A stretch of DNA of 64,000 nucleotides, from NCBI RefSeq assembly GCF_003432385.1, contig NZ_CP031841.1:4039549-4103548 (forward strand), written 5' to 3'. Both the position numbers and the translations under genes were made by a program. Of this stretch, positions 27,893-37,382 are shown piece after piece. Origin of the DNA: Breoghania sp. L-A4 (lineage in GTDB: Bacteria > Pseudomonadota > Alphaproteobacteria > Rhizobiales > Stappiaceae). A model generated the notes under the pieces. The model was not told the DNA's origin, did not search any database, and worked only from the letters and a program-made list of their open reading frames with translations. The stretch's first letter is position 1. Each line of letters starts with the position of its first letter.

Positions 27893-28860
27893 CACGACAC
27901 CCGGATTCTTGGGTCAACGACACGGTAGAGAATGTCGGTGATCAGGTTGAACAGCAGCACCATGGCGGCGGAGACGAAGAACACGCCGAGCAGCACGTTG
28001 TAGTCGCGCTGGGCCAGCGCCTCGAACATCAGCCGGCCGATACCCGGCCAGGCGAACACCGTCTCGGTGAGCACCGCGCCGCCGACAAGCTGGCCCGCCT
28101 GCAGACCGGCCAGGGTGACGACGGGCAGCATGGCGTTGCGAAAGATGTGCCGGCGCTGGATGATGCCGGGCTTGAGCCCCTTGGCGCGAGCCGTCTTGAC
28201 GAAATCGAGCTGGCTGACCTCGAGCATCGCGGCCCGCGTCATGCGCATGTAGACCGCCATGAAGAACAGCCCCAGCGTGACCGCCGGCAGGATCAGGTGC
28301 TCGCCGATGTCGAGGACCCGGCGCCAGCCCTCGTGATTGGCGCCCACCGTGACGTAGCCGAAGCCGGGCAGCCAGTTGAGATAGACCGAGAACACCAGCA
28401 CCGCCATCAGCGCCACCCAGTAGAGCGGGGTCGCATAAAACAGCAGCGCCAGGGTGGAGATCGCCGTGTCCGACCATTTGCCGACGCGGGCCGACGCCAG
28501 CACGCCGGCAATGGTGCCAAGCAGCAAGGAGATGACGAAGGCCGTCATGGTCAGCAGCACGGTGGCGGGCAGCCGGTCGAAGATCAGATCGGCCACGGGC
28601 ATCTGCTGGCGATAGGAGAAGCCGAGATCGAGCTGCACGACGCCGCCGAGATACAGACCAAGCTGGGTCAGCAGCGGCTTGTCGAGGCCGAACTGCTCGC
28701 GCAGCTGAGCGATGAATTTCGCGTCCGCGGCCCCCGCCTCGCCAGCCATGACGGCCGCCGGATCGCCGGGTGCGGCGTGGATGAGGAAGAAGTTCAGAAC
28801 GAGAATGGCGAGCAGGATGACCACCGCCTTCGCCAGGCGCATTGCGATAAAGCGTAGCAT
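27892..28860 (-). CDS. ABC transporter permease, DppB/OppB type
   Basis: A 322-residue permease beginning MLRFIAMRLAKAVVILLAI, typical of DppB, with six helices, the periplasmic loop HAAPGDPAAVMAG and the cytoplasmic EAA loop near FVKTARAKGLKPGI. It pairs with the DppC-type subunit and sits between the binding protein and DppC genes, the standard order. Confidence 0.94.
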   Translation of the reverse strand: MLRFIAMRLAKAVVILLAILVLNFFLIHAAPGDPAAVMAGEAGAADAKFIAQLREQFGLDKPLLTQLGLYLGGVVQLDLGFSYRQQMPVADLIFDRLPATVLLTMTAFVISLLLGTIAGVLASARVGKWSDTAISTLALLFYATPLYWVALMAVLVFSVYLNWLPGFGYVTVGANHEGWRRVLDIGEHLILPAVTLGLFFMAVYMRMTRAAMLEVSQLDFVKTARAKGLKPGIIQRRHIFRNAMLPVVTLAGLQAGQLVGGAVLTETVFAWPGIGRLMFEALAQRDYNVLLGVFFVSAAMVLLFNLITDILYRVVDPRIRVS

Positions 28861-28999
28861 CGGACCCTTTCAGCGCCGGGTATCGGCAAAACCGCGTCCC
28901 GCCGGCCGGCCCGCCGCTCAATGCGACGAGGCGGACAGGCGCGGCCGAACGAGGCGGCACGCGGACCATCAGGCCCGCGTGCCCGGATGACAGGACAGC

Positions 29000-30547
29000 C
29001 TACTTCTCGATGTAGGCGTTCTTGAAGCCGTCGTTGACGCCGATCGCCGTCGTCACCAGGTCCTTGACCGAACACCGGGTGATGGTCGGGAAGCCGAGCT
29101 CGAGCAGCCATGCGACCGGAACATCGTCGGTGAGGATCTTCTGCACCTCGGTGTAGATCGCCTGGCGCTCCGCATCGGTGACGGCGAGAGCCGCCTTGGC
29201 GAAGAGCTCGTCGACCTTCGGGTTCTCGTAACCCTCGACGTTGTTCCACTGGGAACCCTTGGCGATGTTGGTGGACACATAGGTCCGCGAGACGCCGAGA
29301 GCCGGATCACCGTATTGGTAGAGGTAGGTGAAGGCCATGTCGTAGTCCCACTCGGCCAGCTTCTGGTTCCAGCCCGCGACGTCGGTCGCCACGATCTCGA
29401 CCGGGATGCCGACCTCGCCGAGGTTCTGCTTCACGGCCTCGGCCCAGCGCTGCCAGGTCTCGCCATACGGCAGGGGAAGCAGACGCACCGGGGTGCCGTC
29501 GTAGCCCATGTCCTTGAGAAGCGCCTTGGCCTTCTCCGGATTGTGCTCGTAGGACGTGCCCTCGTCGGAGAAGAACTTCGTCGAGGACGACACCGGACCT
29601 TGGGCAACCTTGCCCAGACCGTTCCACAGCGCGCTGCGGGCGAACTCACGGTCCATGGCGTACATGACGGCCTGACGGAAGCGCTTGTCGGCGGTCGGGC
29701 CCTCGCGGTTGTTCAGCCACATGAAGGAGTGCGGGCCGAAGTATTCCCAGCCCTTGTCGGTGACGCAGGTGTTGGGCAGCTCGGAGATGCGGCCGACGTC
29801 GAAGTTCTCGACGGAACCGCCCGGCAGGATGTCGACGGTGCCGGTCTCATAGGCCACGGCGCGCGAGGCGGCGTCGGGGATGACATGCCAGTAGATCTCG
29901 TCGAGATAGGGCTTGCCGTCCTCGTAGTACTCCTCGTTCTTGACCAGCAGGATGTGCGATCCCTTGACCCATTCCTTGAACTTGAAGGGGCCGGTGCCGA
30001 TCGGCGTGTTGTTGGCCGGATTGGCCTTGTAGTCCGTGCCCTCGTAGATGTGCTTGGGGATCATCGGCATGGTGCCGGCCTCGAACACGCCGATGAACGG
30101 GCCGAACGGCTCCTTCATGTTGAAGACGACCGTGTTGGCGTCCGGCGCCTCGATGGAGGCGACATGCGACAGCGATCCGCGCAGCCGCGCATGGGTCTCG
30201 CGCAGGAAGACATCGGCGGAGAACACCACATCGGCGGAGCTGAAGGGCTCGCCATCGTGCCACTTGACGTTGTCGTGCAGGTGGAACGTGTAGGTCATGC
30301 CGTCGTCGGAAATCTCCCAGGATTTCGCGAGCTGCGGCATCGGCTCCATCTTGGTGGAGTAGCGCAGCAGACCCTCGTAGATCTGGCCGGCGACCATCTG
30401 CGTGGGGCCGTTCTGCACCAGTCCCAGCATCAGGCTGGGCGGCTCGGGCTGGATCACCACATTGGCGCGCCCGCCGGACACCGGCTCGGCGTGAGCCAGT
30501 GTGGCGGCGAGCAGGCCCGCCGCAAGTATCGTCATTCTCTTCAGCAT
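29000..30547 (-). CDS. Periplasmic solute-binding protein of the oligopeptide-type ABC transporter
   Basis: A 515-residue family-5 (SBP_bac_5) binding protein with signal peptide (residues 1-20, cut after LAHA). Family hallmarks are YEGLLRYSTKMEPMPQLAKS and HDNVKWHDGEPFSSADVVFS. The ligand is not predictable from sequence; with the deacylases downstream, an N-acylated or peptide-like amine is likely. It lies 139 bases from the permease gene and 72 bases after the aldolase gene. Confidence 0.92.
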   Translation of the reverse strand: MLKRMTILAAGLLAATLAHAEPVSGGRANVVIQPEPPSLMLGLVQNGPTQMVAGQIYEGLLRYSTKMEPMPQLAKSWEISDDGMTYTFHLHDNVKWHDGEPFSSADVVFSADVFLRETHARLRGSLSHVASIEAPDANTVVFNMKEPFGPFIGVFEAGTMPMIPKHIYEGTDYKANPANNTPIGTGPFKFKEWVKGSHILLVKNEEYYEDGKPYLDEIYWHVIPDAASRAVAYETGTVDILPGGSVENFDVGRISELPNTCVTDKGWEYFGPHSFMWLNNREGPTADKRFRQAVMYAMDREFARSALWNGLGKVAQGPVSSSTKFFSDEGTSYEHNPEKAKALLKDMGYDGTPVRLLPLPYGETWQRWAEAVKQNLGEVGIPVEIVATDVAGWNQKLAEWDYDMAFTYLYQYGDPALGVSRTYVSTNIAKGSQWNNVEGYENPKVDELFAKAALAVTDAERQAIYTEVQKILTDDVPVAWLLELGFPTITRCSVKDLVTTAIGVNDGFKNAYIEK

Positions 30548-30619
30548 CGCTTATGTCCCTCTGGTGGCGGCGAACGGGCTTTTGCCTCTTGTCGCCGAGT
30601 GCTTTGCTTGTGCCAGGAT

Positions 30620-31396
30620 CTAGGTCACCAGATCCGGGTAGTGCTTGATGGCGAGACGCTGGAAGGCGTCCCATTGCGGGTCGCGGTTGGCATCGTGATG
30701 CGCGTCCCATTGCTCGTATTGGCGGGCGGTCTTCTCGGCCAGCGCAGGATCGATCCTGCGCGGGGTGCCGCCCGACGACATGATGGCGAGCTGCGCCCGG
30801 CAGGCGCGCTCCATGTTGTACATCAGCGCGAAAGCCTCCCCGACGCTGCGCCCGCAGGTCAGCAGCCCATGGTTGCGCAGGATCATGACGTTGCGATCGC
30901 CCAGATCGGCGACCAGCCGCTCGCGTTCGCCCAGGTCCAGCGCGATGCCCTCGTAGTCGTGGAAGGCGAGCCGGTCATGGAACTGCAGCGACCACTGATT
31001 GAGCGGCAGGATGCCCTCCTCCATCGAGGAGATCGCCACGCCGGCCACGGTGTGGGTGTGCAGCACGCAGTGCACATCGGGCCGCGCCTCATGCACCGCG
31101 GAATGGATGGTGAAGCCGGCCTTGTTGATGCCCGCGCCGTGGCTGTCGCGCAGGATGTCGCCGTTGAGATCGACGGTGACGAGATCGCTCGCCTTCACTT
31201 CGTCAAACCGCAGCCCGAAGGGGTTGATCAGGAAGGCGTGCTCGCCCTCATCCGCCGGCGCGCGGCCGGAGATGTGGGTGAAGATGCTGTCGTCCATCTT
31301 GAAATAGGCGATCAGACGGTAGGCCGCGGCAAGCTGGATCCGCTCTTCTGGCTGACGGGCTTGCGTGCCTGCGGACGACGGAGTCTCAACGCGCAT
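30620..31396 (-). CDS. Class II aldolase/adducin-family protein
   Basis: A 258-residue zinc-dependent aldolase-like protein. Metal-binding His are in HCVLHTHTVAG and a further His in ILRNHGLLTCG; THISGRAP lies near the N-terminus. Members include fuculose-phosphate aldolases and many of unknown substrate; no sugar-phosphate signature settles this one. It is the first gene of the nine-gene operon, immediately downstream of the divergent promoter region. Confidence 0.87.
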   Translation of the reverse strand: MRVETPSSAGTQARQPEERIQLAAAYRLIAYFKMDDSIFTHISGRAPADEGEHAFLINPFGLRFDEVKASDLVTVDLNGDILRDSHGAGINKAGFTIHSAVHEARPDVHCVLHTHTVAGVAISSMEEGILPLNQWSLQFHDRLAFHDYEGIALDLGERERLVADLGDRNVMILRNHGLLTCGRSVGEAFALMYNMERACRAQLAIMSSGGTPRRIDPALAEKTARQYEQWDAHHDANRDPQWDAFQRLAIKHYPDLVT

Positions 31397-31545
31397 CGAT
31401 ATGCTTCCTGACCGGCGCGACCGGATGAGAACCGGCGCGCCATTCGTGTGGTGACCTTCGGCCGGCCGGGCGGAGTTTCGGCAAACGACCCTCCAGGCGA
31501 TCCGGTCCGGCGCTCAAGCCGACAAGCAAGCACACACGCGCTCAA

Positions 31546-31582
31546 ATTGTCAATTGTCGACAATCTGCACAGCGCCTATATT
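31546..31582. promoter_or_regulatory. Divergent promoters with a GntR-type operator
   Basis: The perfect 12-base palindrome ATTGTCGACAAT lies at 31553-31564, preceded by another ATTGTC half-site at 31546-31551. On the plus strand TTGTCG (31554-31559), 17 bases, TATATT (31577-31582) reads as a sigma-70 promoter for the GntR gene. On the minus strand TTGACA (31553-31548) is a consensus -35 for the operon, with a weak -10. The palindrome overlaps both. The remaining bases of 31397-31817 show no gene. Confidence 0.6.
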
Positions 31583-31817
31583 CAAGGCAGCAGTGGAACA
31601 CGACGGTCCGGGACGCAGTTTTTCGCACCGTTTCAGCCGTTCGTGCCGGCGACAGGGTGAGGGTGAGAAACTTGAACGGGGGAAATGATTCGGGGCATCC
31701 TGCGCCCACCCCGGCAGCTCGCGGGCGATTCCCTCCGCAGCCAAAGCGCGAGAAACGGCCCCGGGATGGACGACCTCCCGCCGCGCGCGAGGCCGCAGAC
31801 AACGAAGGCGCCCGGAC

Positions 31818-32489
31818 ATGTTCCTGACCGTTTCCACGACAGACCTGGTCACGCAGATCGCGCGGCAGATCGCCGAGGCGATCGTCAACGGGCAGTTGAA
31901 ACCCGGCGCGCGGCTGACGGAGCTGCAATTGTCGCGCGAGTTCGGCACCAGCCGGGCGCCGGTGCGCGAGGCGGCGCGGCTGCTCGAAAGCCAGGGCCTT
32001 GTGGTCTTCAGCCCCCGGCGGGGCTTCTTCGTGCGCACGCTGACCGCCGCCGACCTGCGCGACATCTACGAGCTGCGCATCGGCCTGGAACTGCACGCCG
32101 CCGACCTGGCGCTGACCCGCGTCGGGGCCGACGACATCGCCGGTCTGGAGCGTCAGATCGAGACGCTTTACCGGCTGGCGGACGAAGGCTCCATCGAGAG
32201 CCAGATTTTCGAGGATTTCATCTTCCACCGCATGCTCTGCACGGCAAGCGGCAACGCCCGGCTGCTGAAGGTCTATGACGGGCTGGCGATGGAACTGCGC
32301 GCCGGGATCACGCTGATCGGCAAGCTCTACGACGATCCGCACCGCATCGCCGAGACCCATGTGCCGATCGTCGAGGCGCTGAAGAAGGGCGACCGCGAAG
32401 AGCTGCGCGAGGCCCTGCACTACCACATCGCCGCCGCCCAGGATGCCGTGGTGACGCTGTTCGACGGCATCGAGCGCGACAGCGCCTGA
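31818..32489 (+). CDS. GntR-family (FadR/FCD subfamily) regulator
   Basis: A 223-residue regulator: winged HTH at residues 5-70 (GQLKPGARLTELQLSREFGT, SRAPVREAARLLESQGLV) followed by the all-helical FCD ligand domain with metal-site His (FHRMLCTAS; IAETHVPIVEALKKGD; LHYHIAAAQ). It is divergent from the aldolase-ABC-deacylase operon, with an operator-like palindrome between, so it probably represses that operon and itself until an inducer binds. Confidence 0.92.
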   Translation: MFLTVSTTDLVTQIARQIAEAIVNGQLKPGARLTELQLSREFGTSRAPVREAARLLESQGLVVFSPRRGFFVRTLTAADLRDIYELRIGLELHAADLALTRVGADDIAGLERQIETLYRLADEGSIESQIFEDFIFHRMLCTASGNARLLKVYDGLAMELRAGITLIGKLYDDPHRIAETHVPIVEALKKGDREELREALHYHIAAAQDAVVTLFDGIERDSA

Positions 32490-32650
32490 GCGTTCCGCCG
32501 ACAGCGCAGCAGAGCGGCGGGAAACCGGCGATTTCCCCGCGTCGCCGATGATATCTTGTCACCATTTCCGGCTCTCGCTATGTTGCCAGAAGCGGAACGC
32601 CGCGCAGCCGGGAGTTCGGACCTCCGCCCGGCTCAATCCCGGGTTCGCCC

Positions 32651-33763
32651 ATGGAAAAACCGAACATGCCGTTGGTAAGATGGCCGGCAATCGGCACTGT
32701 CGCTCTGGCTGTGGCGCTGGCGGGCGGGGTCACCTATCTCAGCCGTACCCAGCAGACGGTGAACGAGGCGGAAGCCTCTCCCACGGCATCCGGCACGGAA
32801 AAGACGCGCCCCGGCGTGGCGGTGGAAACCGCGGAAGTCGGCGTCGGCACCATCGTCGAGGACATCCGCGCCTTCGGCACGCTGGTGGCCAATGAATCGG
32901 TGATCGTCGCGCCGGAAATCGCCGGCCGGGTGGCGAAAATCCACTTCACGGAAGCGCAATCGGTGAAGACCGGCGACGTGCTGATCGAGCTCGACGCCGA
33001 GATCCTCAAGGCGCAGCTCGACAAGTCCCGATCCGACGTCGAGCTGGCGAAAAGCAATTTCGAACGCGCGGACAAGCTCGCGGCGCAAGGCAGCGGCACG
33101 CTGAGAGCCCGCGACGAAACCGCGGCCAGCTATCGCGCCGCGAACGTCGACCTCGCGCTTGCCGAAGCGCATCTGGCGAAGACGCGGATCACCGCGCCCT
33201 TCGCGGGCGTCGTGGGCTTTCGGGCCATCAGCGCCGGCGCCTATGTGACCCCCGGCCAGCGCATCGTCGAACTGGCCAGCATCGACCCGCTGAAGGTCGA
33301 GTTCCAGGTCTCGGAGACCTATCTGCCCGCGCTGGTCATCGGACTGCCGGTGCATGTCACCGTCGACGCCCGGCCCGGCGAGCAGATCACCGGCAAGATC
33401 ACCGCGATCGACCCGATCGTCGACGTGGGCGGCCGCGCGATCCGCCTGCGCGCCCAGGTGCCGAATCCCGATGGACGGCTGTCGCCCGGCCTGTTCGCCC
33501 GCATCCGCGTCATCGTCGATCAGCGTCCCGGCGCGATGGTGGTGCCCGAGGCGGCCGTGTTCCAGGACGGCGGCCAACTCTATGTCTACCGCATCCGCTC
33601 CGGCAAGACGGAGAAGACGGCGGTGAGCATCGGCCAGCGCCAGCCCGGAACCGTCGAGATCCGCGACGGTCTGCTGAGCGACGATATCGTCGTCACCGCG
33701 GGCCAATTGCTGTTGCGCGACGGCGCAAGCGTCAAAGTGGTCGACGGCCCCGGCGGCGCCTGA
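32651..33763 (+). CDS. RND efflux periplasmic adaptor (HlyD/AcrA family)
   Basis: A 370-residue membrane-fusion protein with an N-terminal membrane anchor (residues 9-27), a lipoyl/coiled-coil hairpin (IVAPEIAGRVAKIHFTEAQS; QLDKSRSDVELAKSNFERAD) and beta-barrel domain. No lipobox is seen. It starts 161 bases after the GntR gene and 14 bases before the RND pump gene, which it links to an outer-membrane channel encoded elsewhere. Confidence 0.93.
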   Translation: MEKPNMPLVRWPAIGTVALAVALAGGVTYLSRTQQTVNEAEASPTASGTEKTRPGVAVETAEVGVGTIVEDIRAFGTLVANESVIVAPEIAGRVAKIHFTEAQSVKTGDVLIELDAEILKAQLDKSRSDVELAKSNFERADKLAAQGSGTLRARDETAASYRAANVDLALAEAHLAKTRITAPFAGVVGFRAISAGAYVTPGQRIVELASIDPLKVEFQVSETYLPALVIGLPVHVTVDARPGEQITGKITAIDPIVDVGGRAIRLRAQVPNPDGRLSPGLFARIRVIVDQRPGAMVVPEAAVFQDGGQLYVYRIRSGKTEKTAVSIGQRQPGTVEIRDGLLSDDIVVTAGQLLLRDGASVKVVDGPGGA

Positions 33764-33777
33764 CGGAGGCTGATGGC

Positions 33778-36700
33778 ATGACCATTCTGGAGTTTTTTGT
33801 CCGCCGCCCCGTTTTCGCGACCGTCGTCAGCCTGATGCTGCTGCTGCTCGGCTTCGTGTCGTTTGACCGCCTCACCTTGCGCGAATATCCCAACATCGAC
33901 GCGCCGGTCGTCTCCGTGCGCACAGACTATCCCGGCGCCAGCGCGCAGATCATCGAATCCCAGGTCACCCAGGTGCTGGAAGGCTCGATCGCCGGTATCG
34001 GCGGGGTCGAGGTGCTGGAGTCGCGCTCGCGGCCGGAATCCAGCCGCATCACCGTGCGCTTCCTGCTGTCGGTCGACCCGGAAGTGGCCGCAAGCGACGT
34101 GCGCGACCGCGTCAGCCGCGTGCGCGGCCGGCTGCCCGCGGAAGTCTCCGAGCCGGTCATCGCCAAGGTGGAGGCCGACGCCCAGTCGATCATCTTCGTG
34201 GCGCTCACCTCCGACCGGGCCACCCCGATCGAAGTGTCGGACTACGCCGACCGCTACATCCGCGACCGGCTGCAGAACATGCCCGGCGTCGCCGAGGTGC
34301 GGATCTTCGGCGAGCGCCGCTACGCCATGCGCATCTGGATCGACCGCACCCGGCTGGCGGCTTACGACCTCACCGTCCAGGACGTGGAGACCGCATTGCG
34401 CCAGCAGAACGTCGAGGTTCCCTCGGGCCGCATCGAGAGCCTTGACCGCGAGTTCACCGTTCTGTCGCGCTCCGGCCTCAGCACCACCGCGCAGTTCGAA
34501 CGCATCGTGCTGAAGGACGCCTCGGGCTTCTCCGTGCGCATCGGCGACGTCGCGCGGGTGGAAATCGGTCCCGAGGACGAGCGCCGCTCCACCCGTTTCA
34601 ACGGCGACAACGCGGTGATCCTGGGCATCAACAAGCAGGCCACCGCCAATCCGCTGGAGGTTTCCGATGCGCTGAACGCGGTGATGCCGGACATCCGCCG
34701 CGACCTGCCGGCCGGAATGAACGCCCAGATCGCCTACGACAAGTCGATCTTCATCGAACGCTCGATCCAGGCGGTGTTCACCACAATCGCGGAAGCCGTG
34801 GTGCTGGTGGTGCTGGTGATCTTCTTCTTCCTGCGCTCGATCCGCGCCACGCTGATCCCGCTGGTCACGATTCCGGTGTCGCTGATCGGCGCCTGCACGG
34901 TGATGTACGCGCTGGGCTTCTCCATCAACACGCTGACGCTGCTGGCCATGGTGCTGGCCATCGGGCTGGTGGTCGATGATGCCATCGTGGTTCTGGAGAA
35001 CATCCACCGGCACATCGAGAACGGCGTCAAGCCGGTGCGCGCGGCGATCACCGGCATCCAGGAGATCTCCGGAGCCGTCGTCGCCATGACGCTGACGCTG
35101 GCCGCCGTCTACGCGCCGGTGGCCTTCGCGCCGGGGCGCACGGGCAAGCTTTTCACCGAATTCGCCCTCACCCTGGCCGCGGCCGTGCTGATGTCAGGCC
35201 TCGTGGCGCTGACGCTGAGCCCGATGATGTGTTCGCAGCTCATGCGCGCGCACGAAAGGCGCGGCCGCGTCTCGCAGGCGCTGGAGAACGGGCTCAATGA
35301 GCTCAACGCCGGCTACCGCTGGCTGCTGATCCAGTCGCTCAAGGCGCGCTGGCTGATCGTGGCGCTGGTGCTGGCGGTGGGCGGCGGCTCCTACATGATG
35401 CTGACCACCCTGAAATCCGAACTCGCTCCCCTCGAGGACCGCGGCGTGCTGTTCCTCACCGGCTCCGCGCCCGAGGGCTCCACCATCGACTTCACCAGCC
35501 GCTACGGCGATCAGGTCGAGGCGCTTCTGGCGAAGGTGCCGGAGGTGAAATCCTATTTCATGATCGCGGGATCGCCGGAAGTCACCGACATCGTGTCCTT
35601 CTCGCAGCTCGAGCCGTGGGAGACCCGCGCGCGCACCCAGATGGAGATCGGCGCGGAACTGCAGCCGAAAGTCCGTCAGGTCGCGGGCCTGCGCGCCTCG
35701 GTCAACAACCCGGGCTCGTTTGGCCAGAGCCCGCGCGCCCGGCCCATCGAGTTCCTGATCCTCACCGCCGAGCCCTACGAGAAGCTCGACGCCTACACGC
35801 AGCAGTTTCTCGACGCGATCGAGGAGAATCCGAACCTCGTCAACATGAACAGCGACCTGACGCTGAACAAGCCGCAGATCGAGGTGGCGCTCGACCGTGA
35901 CCGGGTCGCCGACGTGGGCGCGGGCGTGCTTGCCGTCGGCCGCACCATGGAGACCCTGCTCGGCGGCCGTCAGGTGACGCGCTTCAACATGAACGGCGAG
36001 CAATACGACGTCCTGGTGCAGGTGGCCCCCACCGACCGCCGCACCCCGGCCGACCTGCAGGACATCTACGTGCGCGGCCAGAACGGCGCCATGGTGCAGC
36101 TGTCGAACCTGATCACGGTCAAGGAGACGGTTTCGGCCAAGGAGCTGAACCGGTTCAATCAGCTCCGGGCGGTGAAGATATCGGGCAACCTGGCGCCGGG
36201 CTATTCGCTCGGCGAGGCGCTGGAGTATCTCGACCAGACGGCCCGCAGCGTCCTGCCGGCCAGCACCCGCACCGACTACGGCGGCATTTCGCGCGAATTC
36301 CGCCAGACCGGCTCAAGCCTGCTGTTCATCTTCGTGCTGGCGCTCGGCTTCATCTACCTGGTGCTGGCGGCGCAGTTCGAGAGCTTTGTCGACCCGTTCA
36401 TCATCATGCTGACGGTACCGCTGTCGATGCTCGGCGCACTGGCCGCCATGCACTGGAGCGGCGGGACGCTGAACATCTACAGCCAGATCGGGCTGATCAC
36501 GCTGATCGGGCTAATCACCAAGCACGGCATCCTGATCGTCCAGTTCGCCAATCAGCTTCAGGAGGAAGGCCGGAGCAAGCGCGACGCGGTGATCGAATCC
36601 GCCGCCCTGCGGCTGCGCCCGATCCTGATGACCACCGGCGCCATGGTCTGCGGCGCGATCCCCCTGGCGCTCGCCCACGGCGCGGGCGGCGAAAGCCGAC

Positions 36701-36846
36701 AGGCGATCGGCTGGGTGATCGTCGGCGGCATGAGCTTCGGCACGGTGCTGACGCTCTTCGTCATCCCCACCGCCTACACGCTGTTCGCCCGCAACCGCGC
36801 GGCCGCCGAAGCCCCGGCGCCCGCCGTGGCACAGCCGGCGGAGTGA
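33778..36846 (+). CDS. RND efflux pump, HAE1/AcrB type
   Basis: A 1022-residue proton-driven inner-membrane pump with twelve helices in two halves. Family features include the N-terminus FFVRRPVFATVVSLMLLLLG, LTLLAMVLAIGLVVDDAIVV (proton-relay Asp pair in helix 4) and GLITLIGLITKHGILIVQFA in the second half. The substrates (drugs, solvents, others) cannot be assigned. Cotranscribed with the adaptor; no tolC-like gene follows. Confidence 0.95.
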   Translation: MTILEFFVRRPVFATVVSLMLLLLGFVSFDRLTLREYPNIDAPVVSVRTDYPGASAQIIESQVTQVLEGSIAGIGGVEVLESRSRPESSRITVRFLLSVDPEVAASDVRDRVSRVRGRLPAEVSEPVIAKVEADAQSIIFVALTSDRATPIEVSDYADRYIRDRLQNMPGVAEVRIFGERRYAMRIWIDRTRLAAYDLTVQDVETALRQQNVEVPSGRIESLDREFTVLSRSGLSTTAQFERIVLKDASGFSVRIGDVARVEIGPEDERRSTRFNGDNAVILGINKQATANPLEVSDALNAVMPDIRRDLPAGMNAQIAYDKSIFIERSIQAVFTTIAEAVVLVVLVIFFFLRSIRATLIPLVTIPVSLIGACTVMYALGFSINTLTLLAMVLAIGLVVDDAIVVLENIHRHIENGVKPVRAAITGIQEISGAVVAMTLTLAAVYAPVAFAPGRTGKLFTEFALTLAAAVLMSGLVALTLSPMMCSQLMRAHERRGRVSQALENGLNELNAGYRWLLIQSLKARWLIVALVLAVGGGSYMMLTTLKSELAPLEDRGVLFLTGSAPEGSTIDFTSRYGDQVEALLAKVPEVKSYFMIAGSPEVTDIVSFSQLEPWETRARTQMEIGAELQPKVRQVAGLRASVNNPGSFGQSPRARPIEFLILTAEPYEKLDAYTQQFLDAIEENPNLVNMNSDLTLNKPQIEVALDRDRVADVGAGVLAVGRTMETLLGGRQVTRFNMNGEQYDVLVQVAPTDRRTPADLQDIYVRGQNGAMVQLSNLITVKETVSAKELNRFNQLRAVKISGNLAPGYSLGEALEYLDQTARSVLPASTRTDYGGISREFRQTGSSLLFIFVLALGFIYLVLAAQFESFVDPFIIMLTVPLSMLGALAAMHWSGGTLNIYSQIGLITLIGLITKHGILIVQFANQLQEEGRSKRDAVIESAALRLRPILMTTGAMVCGAIPLALAHGAGGESRQAIGWVIVGGMSFGTVLTLFVIPTAYTLFARNRAAAEAPAPAVAQPAE

Positions 36847-36888
36847 CGCGGGCGCGCGTCGCCCGGAAGGATGGACAGCGCCAGCCGC

Positions 36889-37012
36889 CGATCCTTCGAG
36901 GCCCGCTTGCGCGGGCACCTCAGGATGAGGTTGAGTGTGTAGTGATCTCATAACGATATCAACACGATGACGTCATCCTGAGGAGGCGCGCAAGCGCCGT
37001 CTCGAAGGATGG
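36889..37012. repeat. Palindromic repeat family A, complete inverted pair
   Basis: Two stem units in opposite orientation (ATCCTTCGAGGCCCGC at 36890 and its counterpart ending TCTCGAAGGAT near 37010) flank a spacer that shares TTGAG, GTGATCT and ATATCAACACGATGACGTCA with the copies near 2230 and 12600. The region 36847-37382 has no gene. Confidence 0.85.
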
Positions 37013-37137
37013 GCAACCGGAACACCTTCGCCAACCGCCGCGCGCCCTCGACTGTCATCCCGGGCGCGATGCGGTGCGCAGTGCCGCTTCGCAGACCCGG
37101 GACGCCCCCCGTTGTCATCAGCCCTGTCCCCTCATGG

Positions 37138-37265
37138 TGTCATCCTCGGGAGGCCGCAGGCCTGCCCGGGGATCCAGCATCCCGTGCAGCCGGCTTTCGC
37201 CCACAGTCTGCGAGACCTGTGGTTACTGGATCCCCGACCCGGGCTTTGCCCTCTCGGGGATGACA
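37138..37265. repeat. Composite palindromic repeat, family B (second copy)
   Basis: The same element as at 19252-19380: GTCATCCTCGGGAGGCCGC at the left, CCCTCTCGGGGATGACA at the right, with an internal GGATCCAG/CTGGATCC pair. It lies 60 bases from the glutamine synthetase terminator. Confidence 0.85.
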
Positions 37266-37325
37266 TCCGAGCGTGAAGCGCCGGGCGCGCCACGCGGCAC
37301 CCGCTGGAAGCCGTCCCCAAGACAT

Positions 37326-37357
37326 AAAACGCCGGCCAGGTCTCCCCGGCCGGCGTT
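37326..37357 (-). terminator. Rho-independent terminator of the glutamine synthetase gene
   Basis: Perfect 10-base arms (37328-37337 and 37348-37357, AACGCCGGCC and its complement) with a 10-base loop. On the minus strand the stem is followed by TTTTAT. It lies 25 bases past the stop codon. Confidence 0.85.
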
Positions 37358-37382
37358 CATCGTCGTTGAGGCGAAAGACCGC

